Assembly (NCBI GenBank): GCA_965220825.1
Contig: OZ244839.1
Coordinates: 3,100,001 to 3,164,000, forward strand
Direction: 5' to 3'
From: G965220825 sp965220825
Lineage (GTDB): Bacteria > Pseudomonadota > Alphaproteobacteria > UBA828
Length of the DNA stretch: 64,000 bases
Positions 16,770-25,579 of the stretch are shown in pieces (the stretch's first letter is position 1; each line of letters starts with the position of its first letter). The position numbers and the translations under genes are program-made. The notes below the pieces were generated by a model that saw nothing but the letters and a program-made list of their open reading frames with translations, searched no databases and had not been told where the DNA came from.

Positions 16770-18572
16770 ATGACCGCGCTCGCGCATATCCGCAACTTTG
16801 CGATCGTCGCTCATATCGACCATGGCAAATCGACCCTGGCCGACCGCATGATCGAGCGCTGCGGCGGGCTCGATAAGCGGGAGATGACCAGCCAGGTGCT
16901 CGATTCCATGGCGATCGAGCGCGAGCGCGGCATCACCGTGAAGGCGCAGACGGTGCGGCTCGTCTATCCCGCCGGCGACGGCATCCCCCACATGCTCAAC
17001 CTGGTGGATACGCCCGGCCATGTGGACTTCTCCTACGAGGTCAGCCGCTCGCTCGCCGCGTGCGAGGGCTCGCTCCTGGTGGTGGACGCGACCCAGGGCG
17101 TCGAGGCACAGACCCTCGCCAACGCCTATCAGGCGGTGGAGCACGACCATGAGATCGTTCCCGTGCTCAACAAGATGGACTTGGAATCGGCGGAACCCGA
17201 GCGGGTCAGGCGTCAGATCGAGGACGTGATCGGGATCGATGCGAGCGATGCCATCGAAGTTTCCGCCAAGACCGGCCGGGGTGTGGACGACGTACTTCGC
17301 GCGCTCATCGCCCGCCTGCCTCCGCCGGCGGGCGATGCCGACGCGCCGCTCAAGGCTCTGCTGATCGATAGCTGGTACGACCCCTATCTCGGTGTGGTGG
17401 TTCTGGTGCGGGTGCTGGACGGGCGCGTATCCGCGCGCATGCGCATCCGGATGATGGCGTCGGGCGCCGAGCACGAGGTGGAGCGCGTCGGCGTGTTCAC
17501 GCCCAAGAAGACGCCGGTGGAAAGCTTAGGTCCCGGCGAGATCGGCTTCCTCACCGCTTCGATCCGCGAGGTGGCGGACTGCGAAGTGGGCGATACCATC
17601 ACCGCCGCCCGGCGCCCGACGGCGGCGGCGCTGCCGGGTTTTCGCCCCAGCGTTCCCGTTGTCTTCTGCGGCCTCTTCCCGGTGGATTCCGGGGATTACG
17701 AACGGCTGCGGGAGGGTCTGGCCCGGCTGCGGCTGAACGATGCCAGCTTCCATTTCGAGGCCGAGACGTCGCCGGCCTTGGGCTTCGGCTTCCGTTGCGG
17801 CTTCCTCGGCCTGCTGCATCTCGAGATCGTGCAGGAGCGGCTCGAGCGGGAGTTCGGGCTCGACCTGGTGGCGACGGCGCCGAGCGTGGTCTATCGCCTC
17901 GCTCTCACGGACGGCGAGGAGCGCACCATCCACAATCCGGCCGACATGCCGGACGCAACCCGTATCGCGCGCGTGGAGGAGCCCTGGATCCAGGCCACGA
18001 TCCTGGTGCCCGATGCGAATCTGGGCGGGGTGCTCGCGCTCTGTGAAGAGAAGCGCGGGATCCAGGTGAACCTCACCTATGCGGGCAGCCGCGCCATGGT
18101 GGTCTACGAACTGCCGCTCAACGAGGTGGTGTTCGATTTCTACGACCGGCTGAAATCGGTCTCGCGGGGCTATGCGAGCTTCGACTACCGTTTCGAAGCG
18201 CATCGCGAGAGCGATCTCGTGAAACTCTCCATCCTGATCAACGGCGAGCCGGTGGAATCGCTTGCGCTGATCGTTCATCGGAGCCAGGCGGAGAAGCGCG
18301 GCCGGGCGCTCTGTCTGCGGTTGAAGGCGCTGATTCCGCGCCAGCTCTTCAAGATCGCCATCCAGGCCGCGATCGGGGGGCGCATCGTCGCGCGGGAGAC
18401 CGTGAGCCCGCTGCGCAAGGACGTGCTGGCCAAGTGCTATGGCGGAGACGTCTCCCGCAAGCGGAAGCTGCTCGAGCGCCAGAAGCGGGGCAAGAAGCGC
18501 ATGCGCCGCATCGGCAATGTGGAAATCCCGCAGGAAGCCTTCCTGGCCGCCCTCAAGATGGAGGAATCCTAG
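16770..18572 (+). CDS. lepA: Elongation factor 4 (LepA), ribosomal back-translocase GTPase
   Basis: This membrane-associated translational GTPase has 600 residues. The GTPase motifs are AHIDHGKST (G1), RERGITVKAQTV (switch I), DTPGHVDFSYE (G3) and NKMD (G4). The C-terminal domain specific to LepA is present (YGGDVSRKRKLLERQKRGKK near residue 560), which separates it from EF-G. The length is standard. It follows pheT by 32 bases in the same direction and may be read from the same transcript; a hairpin lies directly at its stop codon. Confidence 0.96.
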   Translation: MTALAHIRNFAIVAHIDHGKSTLADRMIERCGGLDKREMTSQVLDSMAIERERGITVKAQTVRLVYPAGDGIPHMLNLVDTPGHVDFSYEVSRSLAACEGSLLVVDATQGVEAQTLANAYQAVEHDHEIVPVLNKMDLESAEPERVRRQIEDVIGIDASDAIEVSAKTGRGVDDVLRALIARLPPPAGDADAPLKALLIDSWYDPYLGVVVLVRVLDGRVSARMRIRMMASGAEHEVERVGVFTPKKTPVESLGPGEIGFLTASIREVADCEVGDTITAARRPTAAALPGFRPSVPVVFCGLFPVDSGDYERLREGLARLRLNDASFHFEAETSPALGFGFRCGFLGLLHLEIVQERLEREFGLDLVATAPSVVYRLALTDGEERTIHNPADMPDATRIARVEEPWIQATILVPDANLGGVLALCEEKRGIQVNLTYAGSRAMVVYELPLNEVVFDFYDRLKSVSRGYASFDYRFEAHRESDLVKLSILINGEPVESLALIVHRSQAEKRGRALCLRLKALIPRQLFKIAIQAAIGGRIVARETVSPLRKDVLAKCYGGDVSRKRKLLERQKRGKKRMRRIGNVEIPQEAFLAALKMEES

Positions 18573-18607
18573 GCGCCGGCCCGCCGTCCGAAGGGTCTAC
18601 CGGCGCC
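18572..18607. terminator. Hairpin between convergent lepA and a small membrane protein gene
   Basis: GGCGCCGG (18572-18579) pairs perfectly with CCGGCGCC (18600-18607) around a 20-base loop. It begins in the lepA stop codon and covers the stop of the minus-strand gene, a position suited to a two-way terminator, but there is no clear T run on either side. Confidence 0.35.
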
Positions 18608-18902
18608 GTCTTCGGTGCGCGCGCCGCCTGCAGGCGAGCAGCAACAGCGCGCCCGGCGCCAGCGGGACGGCCCAGGCGGGGGCCAGAAGAACCGGAAGGA
18701 CGATGTCGGACCAGAGCCAGGGTTTGGCGTTCTTCTCGATGAGCGCCTGGAAGCCCACCAGGCTGTTGCCGTCGGCCCGTGCCCAAAGCTCTCCGGCCGC
18801 GATGAACCGGTAGCCGTCGCCGACGGCGTGGTAGATCTCGTGGCCGAACGCGGCGAGTGCGGCCAAGAGCAGCACTGTTGCAATGGCTCGGCAAGCGATC
18901 AC
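18597..18902 (-). CDS. Small hypothetical membrane protein
   Basis: The family is not recognised. The 101-residue frame starts at GTG 18902 with AGGAGAA just upstream. Two hydrophobic segments are visible: ACRAIATVLLLAALAAFGH near the N-terminus and a second around residues 68-92 (VLPVLLAPAWAVPLAPGALL), ending in a run of arginines that would lie in the cytoplasm. Between them is a soluble loop of about 45 residues (YRFIAAGELWARADGNSLVG). It could be a small inner membrane protein of DUF type. It is a single gene, divergent from the tRNA-Ser gene. Confidence 0.5.
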   Translation of the reverse strand: MIACRAIATVLLLAALAAFGHEIYHAVGDGYRFIAAGELWARADGNSLVGFQALIEKNAKPWLWSDIVLPVLLAPAWAVPLAPGALLLLACRRRAHRRRRR

Positions 18903-18968
18903 GTTCTCCTCCCTTTTATATCGATATTATTGCAGAGTCCTGCGTTCGCGCTATTGTTCGCAGCCTGC

Positions 18969-19053
18969 GGAGGGATGGCCGAGCGGTTTAAGGCGCACGC
19001 CTGGAAAGCGTGTTCACCGAAAGGTGTCCGGGGTTCGAATCCCCGTCCCTCCG
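18969..19053 (+). tRNA. tRNA-Ser (anticodon GGA)
   Basis: The 85-base gene folds as a class II tRNA. The acceptor stem GGAGGGA (18969-18975) pairs with TCCCTCC (19046-19052), discriminator G at 19053. The D-arm is GCCGAGCGGTTTAAGGC. The anticodon loop CTGGAAA is closed by CACGC/GCGTG, giving anticodon GGA at 19003-19005. A long variable arm (TTCACCGAAAGGTG) is typical of serine. The T-arm is GGGGTTCGAATCCCC. The 3' CCA is not encoded. No integrated element follows it. Confidence 0.95.
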
Positions 19054-19156
19054 CCGCGGTCTCCGTCGCCGTCACTCTGGGCGGCAGGATCGCGCCGCCC
19101 GCGGCCCGGTTCACGCGCCAATTCGCCACCGAGCGTTTGGACGATTCTCCAGGGTC

Positions 19157-19167
19157 GAAAAATTTTC
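19157..19167. promoter_or_regulatory. AT-rich dyad upstream of dadA, possible Lrp/AsnC-type operator
   Basis: GAAAAATTTTC is a symmetric 11-mer in an otherwise GC-rich leader, 46 bases before the dadA start. AT-rich dyads of this kind are common Lrp/AsnC-family sites, and dadA genes are often controlled by such regulators. This is a suggestion from position and symmetry only. Confidence 0.25.
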
Positions 19168-19212
19168 TAGACTGCTTCCACGGGCTTCGGGCGAAGGGGG
19201 GGGCAACGGGCA

Positions 19213-20472
19213 TTGAAGTGCTTGGTGCTTGGAGCCGGCGTGATCGGGACCGCCACGGCCTATTTCCTGGCCAAGGACGGCCACGAGGTCACGGTCCTGG
19301 ATCGGCAGCCGGGCGCGGCGCGGGAGACGAGCTTCGGCAATGGCGGCGTGCTCCACACCAGCGAGTGCGAGCCGTGGTCGCGCCCGGGCATGGCGGGCAA
19401 GGTGCTGGGCTGGCTCGGCAGGGAAGACGCGCCCTTCGTGCTCCGCTACAGCGCGATCCCGAAGATGTGGCGCTGGGGGCTCGCCTTCGCGCGCAACTGC
19501 GAGCATGGCCGCTTCATGCGCCACACCCGCACCAACATGGCGCTCTCACTGCTCACGCTGGAGCTTATCCGGGATATCCGCGCCGAGACCGGCATCGCCT
19601 ACGACCATCTCGAGACCGGTTCGATGAAGATCTACAGGAACCGCGAGGCGATGGCCCGGGTCGAGGCCGATTGCAGGGCGCTGGAGCCCTACGGCCTGGG
19701 CTTCGAGGCGGTCGACGTCGCACGCTGTGTCGCGCTCGAGCCGGCACTTGAACCGGTGGCCGAAACGCTGGCGGGCGCGCTCTACTTTCCGCCGGACGAG
19801 ACTGGCGATTGCCAGAAGTTCACTGCCGCGCTCGCCGCCCACTGCGCCGGGATGGGCGTGGCCTTCGAATGGGGCGCGAAGGTGCGGACGCTGCGGCGCA
19901 CGGGCAGGCGCATCGAGGCGGTCGAGACCGACAAGGGTACGCATGTCGCAGACATCGTGGTCGTCGCGCTCGGCAGTCACACACCTCTCCTGCTGCGGCC
20001 GCTGGGCATCCGTATTCCGATCTATCCGGTGAAGGGCGTCACCGTCACGGTGCCCGCCGATGCGTGGCCCGACAGGCTCCGCATGCCGATCATCGACGAT
20101 TCGCGGCTCTTTGGCCTGATCCCTCTGGGCGACCGCCTGCGCTGCTCGGGCTCGGCCGAGATCGCGGGCTATGACACGGTACCGAGCCGGGTGCGGTGCC
20201 GGACCATCGTCGACAATGTGATCGGCGTGTTCCCGAAATTCGCGGACTGCTTCGATCCCGAGACGGCGCTCTACTGGGCCGGGCTGCGTCCGATGACCCC
20301 GACGGGCGTGCCCTGCCTCGGTCGCACACGGCTGGAGAACCTCTATGTCAATGCGGGCCACGGCCATCTGGGATGGACCATGTCCTGCGGGTCCGCAAGG
20401 GTGTTGGCCGACATCGTCGCCAAGCGTCCGCTCGAGGGCGCCCTCGCCGCATTCGACAGGGAGGCCGCCTGA
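19213..20472 (+). CDS. dadA: D-amino acid dehydrogenase
   Basis: This FAD enzyme of 419 residues, on the inner face of the membrane, oxidises D-amino acids such as D-alanine to keto acids and ammonia and passes electrons to the respiratory chain. The N-terminal MKCLVLGAGVIGTATAYFLA is the FAD-binding fold; ETSFGNGGVLH follows. The C-terminal YVNAGHGHLGWTMSCGSAR loop is characteristic of DadA. The start is TTG 19213, the only candidate that keeps the first strand complete. No alanine racemase gene is adjacent. DadA-like paralogues exist that act on other amino acids, so the substrate range is open. Confidence 0.88.
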   Translation: MKCLVLGAGVIGTATAYFLAKDGHEVTVLDRQPGAARETSFGNGGVLHTSECEPWSRPGMAGKVLGWLGREDAPFVLRYSAIPKMWRWGLAFARNCEHGRFMRHTRTNMALSLLTLELIRDIRAETGIAYDHLETGSMKIYRNREAMARVEADCRALEPYGLGFEAVDVARCVALEPALEPVAETLAGALYFPPDETGDCQKFTAALAAHCAGMGVAFEWGAKVRTLRRTGRRIEAVETDKGTHVADIVVVALGSHTPLLLRPLGIRIPIYPVKGVTVTVPADAWPDRLRMPIIDDSRLFGLIPLGDRLRCSGSAEIAGYDTVPSRVRCRTIVDNVIGVFPKFADCFDPETALYWAGLRPMTPTGVPCLGRTRLENLYVNAGHGHLGWTMSCGSARVLADIVAKRPLEGALAAFDREAA

Positions 20473-20564
20473 GGCGGCAGTCCCCCTCGGCCGACGGAGG
20501 CCGCGGAATGCCCGACGGCAAGCCTGTTCGCGAAAGCCTCGACGACCGTTCGGTATCGATTTTC

Positions 20565-22049
20565 CTACCGGCGGCCGAGGAGCAGGAAGCGCGCACGCGG
20601 CGCCGGGCGAGGGGTGGGCGTCGTGTCGATCTTCAGGGGTCTGTCGGGCCCGGAGAGGCCGAGGCGGAGATCGCGCAGAAGGGTCGCGACCGTGACCGTC
20701 GCCAGCACCTCCGCGAAGCCGTGGCCCAGGCAGTAATGCTCGCCGATCCCGAAGGGCGTGTAGACGCCCGGCGTCCGGTGCTCCTCGCGGCCCGGCAGGT
20801 AGCGGTCGATGTCGAAACGGTCGGGGTCGGGGAAGTGTTCCGGCAGGCGCAGCGTCGCCGCCGTCGCGACGAGCACCCGCTCCCGCGCCTTGATGTGGTA
20901 GCCGCCGAACCTGAAGGACGTGGCGACGGTGCGGCTGAGCGCCGGCGCGATGGGATGCATGCGCAAGGTCTCCATGAAAGCCCGCCGCGTGGCGTCGAGC
21001 GACGGCAGTGCTTCCAGCCCCGCGCCCGCGGCGAAGAACGCATCCGCCTCCTCCGTTACCCGCGCGAGCAGGGCAGGGCGCCGCAGCAGGGCGTGCAGCA
21101 TGAAGGAGACCGCACTCGCCGCCGTTTCCAGACCTGCGAAATAGGGCCCGAGCACGGCGATGAGCATGTCGGTCTCCGGCAGGAACTGGGAATCCGTCCC
21201 GTGCAGTTCCAGCAGGTGGTCGATCAGGTCCGGCTCGCGGCCGGCGCGCGCCTCGGGCCGGTGTGCGGCGAGCACTTCGCCATAGAGCGCCTCGAGCCGC
21301 AGGCGTGCGCGGCGGACACGCGGCACATGGGTCGTGAAGCCCGGCCGGTGATGCGTGACGCGCGCGCCGAGCGCGGCTTCCAGGAAGTCGATCAAATCGT
21401 CCCGGTAGGCCCGCGGCGAGAAGCCGGTGGTGAGGATGCCGAGCTGCTCGGCCACCAGGCGCTGTATCGCACGGTGGCCGGGTCGCGGCTCCCGCTCCAG
21501 CCAGTCGCCGATCTCGTGGCGCGTCACGGCGACGAGTTCCGGCAGGCGGTTCTCGACGGCGGCGCGGGAGAAGCTCTCCCGCTGTGCCTTGCGCATACGG
21601 GCATGCTCCGCGCCGTCCATGCTGGTCATGGAGCGCGCGGCGCCGAGCTCGGTGTCGAAGTCCTGCCAGAACTCCCGCGAACGGAAGTAGCGCCGCCCGG
21701 CCCGGTGGGCGAACAGCGTGGCCTCCGGTCCGGCCAGCACGACCCAGGAATATTGCAGGGTGCCCACCCGGAAGACCGGACCGAGAGCCCGGTACTGGGC
21801 GGTGAGAAAGCCGCCCATGTCGGTCGCGAGCGGAAGGGCGTTTCCGATCAGCGGCAGTCCCGGTGCGCGGGGAATAGCCGGCGGGCGGGTGGGGCGGAAA
21901 GGCGGTGTCCCTACCTTCTGGCGCGCGTGCTCCCACGCCTCCGCGGCCCGGCGCGGCAACGCGCCTGGCAAGGTCTCGAGCAGCTTGCCGACGCCGACCG
22001 GCTGCCAGGGGCGGCCGGCAGGGTGGAACAGACCGGGGAAGACTTTCAT
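20565..22049 (-). CDS. Cytochrome P450
   Basis: This is a soluble bacterial P450 of 494 residues, without a membrane anchor. The heme loop FGIGEHYCLGHG carries the thiolate ligand C440. The K-helix ETLRMHP gives the ExxR pair, and the I-helix reads GPYFAGLETAAS, where glutamate replaces the more usual acidic/threonine arrangement but the threonine is kept. The proline-rich start PRAPGLPLIGNALPL is typical. The start is placed at ATG 22049; an in-frame GTG at 22064 is possible. No ferredoxin or reductase gene is adjacent, so its redox partner is encoded elsewhere and its substrate is unknown. Confidence 0.88.
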   Translation of the reverse strand: MKVFPGLFHPAGRPWQPVGVGKLLETLPGALPRRAAEAWEHARQKVGTPPFRPTRPPAIPRAPGLPLIGNALPLATDMGGFLTAQYRALGPVFRVGTLQYSWVVLAGPEATLFAHRAGRRYFRSREFWQDFDTELGAARSMTSMDGAEHARMRKAQRESFSRAAVENRLPELVAVTRHEIGDWLEREPRPGHRAIQRLVAEQLGILTTGFSPRAYRDDLIDFLEAALGARVTHHRPGFTTHVPRVRRARLRLEALYGEVLAAHRPEARAGREPDLIDHLLELHGTDSQFLPETDMLIAVLGPYFAGLETAASAVSFMLHALLRRPALLARVTEEADAFFAAGAGLEALPSLDATRRAFMETLRMHPIAPALSRTVATSFRFGGYHIKARERVLVATAATLRLPEHFPDPDRFDIDRYLPGREEHRTPGVYTPFGIGEHYCLGHGFAEVLATVTVATLLRDLRLGLSGPDRPLKIDTTPTPRPAPRARFLLLGRR

Positions 22050-22137
22050 GCCGCTGCCCGCCACACCTCGCGAACGCCGTAACGAGGATATGGGAGGGCG
22101 GCCCCGTTTTACCAGAGACCGGTTTCGGTCGGCGTCT

Positions 22138-22866
22138 TCAGGCGCCGTTCGATGTGGGCGCCTCTCCTCCCATGCCGACGAATTCGCCGATCAGATCCGG
22201 ATCGGAGAGCTGGTCGGGTGAGACCTCGCCGGTGAACTGGCCGCGCTGAATGATCAGCACACGCTGGGAGAGCGCGGCGATGAAGTCTAGATTCTGCTCC
22301 ACCAGCACGACCGTAAGATTGCGCCGCGCCTGAAGGGATCGGAGGATCTCGACGATCTCCTCGACGATGTTGGGCTGGATGCCTTCCGTGGGCTCGTCCA
22401 GGAGGATCAGTCGCGGCCGACCGCAGAGGCAGCGCGCCAGCGCAAGGATCTGCTGCTCTCCGCCCGAGAGCACACGGCCCGCGCGGCCCAGCAGGGGCTT
22501 CAGCCGCGGGAACTCCTCGAGCACCTCCTCCAGAATCTCGTTCTCGTCGAACTTCCGCACCGCGAAGCCGAGGCGCAGATTGTCCCTCACGCTCACATTA
22601 GGGAAGATTTCCCGCCCCTGGGGAACATAGCCGATACCGCGACGGCTCCGCTTGTGTGACGGCTCCCGCGTGATGGTATCGCCTTCGAAGACGATCGAGC
22701 CGTCGGTCGTCCGGACCAGGCCGATCAGCGTCTTGAGAAGGGTGGTCTTGCCCATGCCGTTATGGCCCAGGATGCCGATGAATTCGCCTTCCCGCACCGA
22801 GAGATCGATTCCGTGCAGGATGGGGATCCTGCCGTAGCTCGCGCGAACGCCTTGGACTTCGAGCAT
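22138..22866 (-). CDS. ABC importer ATPase, UrtE/LivF-like
   Basis: This second ATP-binding subunit of a five-gene importer has 242 residues. Walker A is GHNGMGKTT, the signature is LSGGEQQILALARCL, and Walker B is LILLDEPTEGIQP, the last phrase being characteristic of the LivF/UrtE branch. The switch histidine position is occupied by VLVEQNLDF (no histidine), as is common in this branch. It is the last gene of the set and follows the first ATPase by three bases. The C-terminus has a short tail (GGEAPTSNGA). Confidence 0.9.
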   Translation of the reverse strand: MLEVQGVRASYGRIPILHGIDLSVREGEFIGILGHNGMGKTTLLKTLIGLVRTTDGSIVFEGDTITREPSHKRSRRGIGYVPQGREIFPNVSVRDNLRLGFAVRKFDENEILEEVLEEFPRLKPLLGRAGRVLSGGEQQILALARCLCGRPRLILLDEPTEGIQPNIVEEIVEILRSLQARRNLTVVLVEQNLDFIAALSQRVLIIQRGQFTGEVSPDQLSDPDLIGEFVGMGGEAPTSNGA

Positions 22867-22869
22867 GAT

Positions 22870-23598
22870 TCAAGCCGCGTGCTGTTTGCCGAGATAAATA
22901 TCGCGCACCTGCTGGTTCTTCTCCAGGTTCGCCATGGTGTCCTCGATCAGGATGGCACCTTGGTGGAAGACAGTCACCCGCTCCGCGATCGCCTTGATGA
23001 ACTGCATGTCGTGCTCGACGACGATGAGCGAGGCAGTCTTGTTGATCTCGTGGATCAGCTCGGTGGTCTGGTGGACCTCCTCGCCGGTCATGCCGGCGGT
23101 GGGCTCGTCGAGCAGCACCAGATTCGGCTCGCCCGTGAGCACGGTGCCGAGCTCGACCCGCTGGCGCTCGCCATGGGCGAGCTGGCCCACCAGGCGGCCG
23201 CGGATCGCGCCGAGCCCGATGCGTTCCAGAATCTCGTCCACGATGCGGTTCGCCTCGCGCCGCCCGCGATGACGCCGCGCCGCCACCCAGATGTTCTCGT
23301 GGACGCTCAGCCCGTCGAACACGCTCGGCACCTGGGTCTTGATGCCGATGCCGCGCCGCGCGATCTGGTAGGTGTGGGAGCCCGTGATGTCCATGCCGCG
23401 AAAACGGACCCGCCCGGCGGTCGCCTTGTACTGGTGGGTGAGGCACTTGAAGAAGGTGCTCTTGCCCGCGCCGTTGGGGCCGATCAGGCAGCGGAGCTCC
23501 CCTTCGGCCATGGAGAAGTCCACATTGTCCACGGCGACCACGCCGCCGAAGCGCATGGTGAGTCCCTGGGTCTCCAGAATGGGAGGGGTTTCGGTCAT
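22870..23598 (-). CDS. ABC importer ATPase, UrtD/LivG-like
   Basis: This is the first ATP-binding subunit, with 242 residues. Walker A is GPNGAGKST, the signature segment is QLAHGERQRVELG, Walker B is LVLLDEPTAGMTGEE, and the switch histidine is in VVEHDMQFI. AHGERQ and the AGMT phrase point to the urea-transporter UrtD branch more than to LivG, which usually has LSYGxQR and AGLN. The start ATG 23598 overlaps the stop of the permease gene upstream by four bases, which rules out the much longer open frame continuing to 24111. Confidence 0.9.
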   Translation of the reverse strand: MTETPPILETQGLTMRFGGVVAVDNVDFSMAEGELRCLIGPNGAGKSTFFKCLTHQYKATAGRVRFRGMDITGSHTYQIARRGIGIKTQVPSVFDGLSVHENIWVAARRHRGRREANRIVDEILERIGLGAIRGRLVGQLAHGERQRVELGTVLTGEPNLVLLDEPTAGMTGEEVHQTTELIHEINKTASLIVVEHDMQFIKAIAERVTVFHQGAILIEDTMANLEKNQQVRDIYLGKQHAA

Positions 23599-24665
23599 GG
23601 AGCCGCCTCTTCCCGCCTTGCACTGCCGCCTGCCGAGGCACCGGGCGGCCTGTCGGACCAGCCGCCCAGGACGCGCTGCACAAGCGCGCGCGCCGTGGGC
23701 ACGATACCGGCCGGCACCAGCAGGACGAACAGCATGATGATCGCGCCGAAGATCAGATAGGTGTTGGTGATCTGCTGCTGGCCGATCTCGAATTTGAGCA
23801 TGAGAAGCCCGATGCATCCGATCATCGGGCCGACAAGCGTACCGAGGCCGCCGATCAGCGTCCACATGATGATTTCGGCGGCGAAGTTGAGGGCGAACAC
23901 GTCCGGGTTCACGAAGGAGTTGAAGTTCACGCCCAGGCAACCGGCCAGCCCGGCGACGGCACCGCCGATGGTGAAGGTCTGCAGCTTGTGGAGCCGCACG
24001 TCGTAGCCCAGAAGTTCGGCGCGGAGCTCGTTCTCCCGGATCGCGACGGCGACCCGCCCGAAACGCGATCTCAGCAGAAGCTTGAGGCCGAAATAGCAGA
24101 GGATGAGACATCCCATGGCGAGGTGGAACACGTCGTCCGGAAAGAGGAAGGCCTTGGCGTTGCCGGGCCAGTTGATGGGCTGGATCGAGGAAATTCCGTT
24201 GAAACCCATGAGGCGCTGCTCGCCGATGGCGTATTCCTCGCCAGCGGTCGAGCGCATGAAGTTGTAGAGGATCAGGGTGACCGCAAGCGTCACCACCGCG
24301 AGATAGACGTCGCTCAACCTGCCGTAGAACATGAAGTAGCCGAGCAGCGCCGCGAACGCCGCCGGCACGGCGATGGCGAGCAGGAAGGGCGCGGTGCTCT
24401 CCCCGATATTCCCCACGGCGATGGCGTAGGTGTAGGCGCCGAGGCCGTAGAACGCGGACTGGCCGAAGCAGAGGATGCCGCCATAGCCCCAGATGAAGCC
24501 CATGGAGAGCGCGAGGATCGCCATGGCGACGAAGAGGGTGACCTTGAAGAGGGTGAAGAGGTCGAAGATATGCGGGCCGGCGAACAGCAGGACCACCATG
24601 ACGAGTCCCACGAACGCCGTGCCCCGGGCCTCCCAGCTGCCGAGGGGGATGCGCGGCATCGTCAC
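23595..24665 (-). CDS. ABC importer permease, UrtC/LivM-like
   Basis: This inner membrane permease has 356 residues and about ten hydrophobic segments. LALSMGFIWGYGGILCFGQSAFYGLGAY and the later AIRENELRAELLGYDVRLHK loop (the contact to the ATPase) are typical of the LivM/UrtC family; these are quoted here in parts and lie near residues 52-78 and 210-230. The gene starts at GTG 24665, giving a GTGA overlap with the preceding permease; ATG 24659 is an alternative. Together with the LivH-like partner it forms the channel. Substrate specificity cannot be read from it. Confidence 0.9.
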   Translation of the reverse strand: MTMPRIPLGSWEARGTAFVGLVMVVLLFAGPHIFDLFTLFKVTLFVAMAILALSMGFIWGYGGILCFGQSAFYGLGAYTYAIAVGNIGESTAPFLLAIAVPAAFAALLGYFMFYGRLSDVYLAVVTLAVTLILYNFMRSTAGEEYAIGEQRLMGFNGISSIQPINWPGNAKAFLFPDDVFHLAMGCLILCYFGLKLLLRSRFGRVAVAIRENELRAELLGYDVRLHKLQTFTIGGAVAGLAGCLGVNFNSFVNPDVFALNFAAEIIMWTLIGGLGTLVGPMIGCIGLLMLKFEIGQQQITNTYLIFGAIIMLFVLLVPAGIVPTARALVQRVLGGWSDRPPGASAGGSARREEAAP

Positions 24666-25531
24666 AGCGAGCGCCGGAAAATCTTGCCGGTGATGCCCTG
24701 CGGCAGCAGCCGGAGCATGACCACGGCGACGATCAGCAGGCCGACGCCGCCCAGCACCGGCGTGAACTCGTAGCTCAGAAGCTGGCGCACGGTGCCGAAC
24801 ACGCCGGAGGCGACCAGCGTGCCGGTTACCGCGCCGCTGCCGCCGGTAATCACGGTAATGAAGGTCTGCGCCACATAGGCGGCGCCGGCCGTCGGGATCA
24901 CCTGGGAGATTGGTGCGAGCAGGCCGCCGGCGAGCCCGGTTATCGCCGCACCGACGGCGAACGTCACCATGTAGACCCGCTGCGGGCTGATGCCGAGCGC
25001 CGAGGCCTGGCTCGGGTTCTGCATGGTGCCGCGGGCGATCAGTCCCATGCGGGTGCGGGTGAGCGCGAGATAGAGCGCAACGAAGAGCAGGACGACGATG
25101 CCGATAAGAACCATGCGGTACTGTGCAATCTTGTAGACGCCGACGTCGAAGCTTCCCATGGGCGCGGAGACGCCCTCGATCACGTTACCGAAGATCGCGG
25201 TCACGATGCCGATGAGCAGCAGGCTGAGCCCCCAGGTCGCAATCAGCGTGTCGACCATCCTGCCGTAGAAGAAGCGGATGAAGGTGCGCTCGACGACGAT
25301 GCCGATAAGGCCCACGACAATGGGCGAGATTATCAGCATCGAGATCCAGATATTGATGCCGAGGGTCTTGGTGCAGACCACCGTGGTGTAGGCCCCGAGC
25401 ATCATGAACTCGCCATGGGCGAAGTTGATGACCCGCATCATGCCGAAAATGATCGCCAGCCCGGCGCAGGCGAGCGCCAGGCTGGCAATGCCGTTCAACA
25501 CCTCGATGACGAGCAGCGCGGCCGTATCCAC
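24662..25531 (-). CDS. ABC importer permease, UrtB/LivH-like
   Basis: This inner membrane permease has 289 residues and about eight hydrophobic segments. MMRVINFAHGEFMMLGAY near residue 31 is the family signature, and GTMQNPSQASALGISPQRVY the ATPase-contacting loop. It lacks the roughly 200-residue N-terminal extension seen in many proteobacterial UrtB proteins, so assignment to urea transport is less secure. The start is GTG 25531. It follows the solute-binding protein gene by 48 bases and overlaps the next permease by four. Confidence 0.9.
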   Translation of the reverse strand: MDTAALLVIEVLNGIASLALACAGLAIIFGMMRVINFAHGEFMMLGAYTTVVCTKTLGINIWISMLIISPIVVGLIGIVVERTFIRFFYGRMVDTLIATWGLSLLLIGIVTAIFGNVIEGVSAPMGSFDVGVYKIAQYRMVLIGIVVLLFVALYLALTRTRMGLIARGTMQNPSQASALGISPQRVYMVTFAVGAAITGLAGGLLAPISQVIPTAGAAYVAQTFITVITGGSGAVTGTLVASGVFGTVRQLLSYEFTPVLGGVGLLIVAVVMLRLLPQGITGKIFRRSL

Positions 25532-25579
25532 GGCGCGGCCCTCTGCGGCGCCCGTCCGCTCTGCCGTTCGGAAGCGCGC

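Noticed and set aside
18969..19212. tRNA-Ser as an integration site
   Set aside because: No integrase gene and no duplicate of the tRNA 3' end were seen in the neighbourhood.
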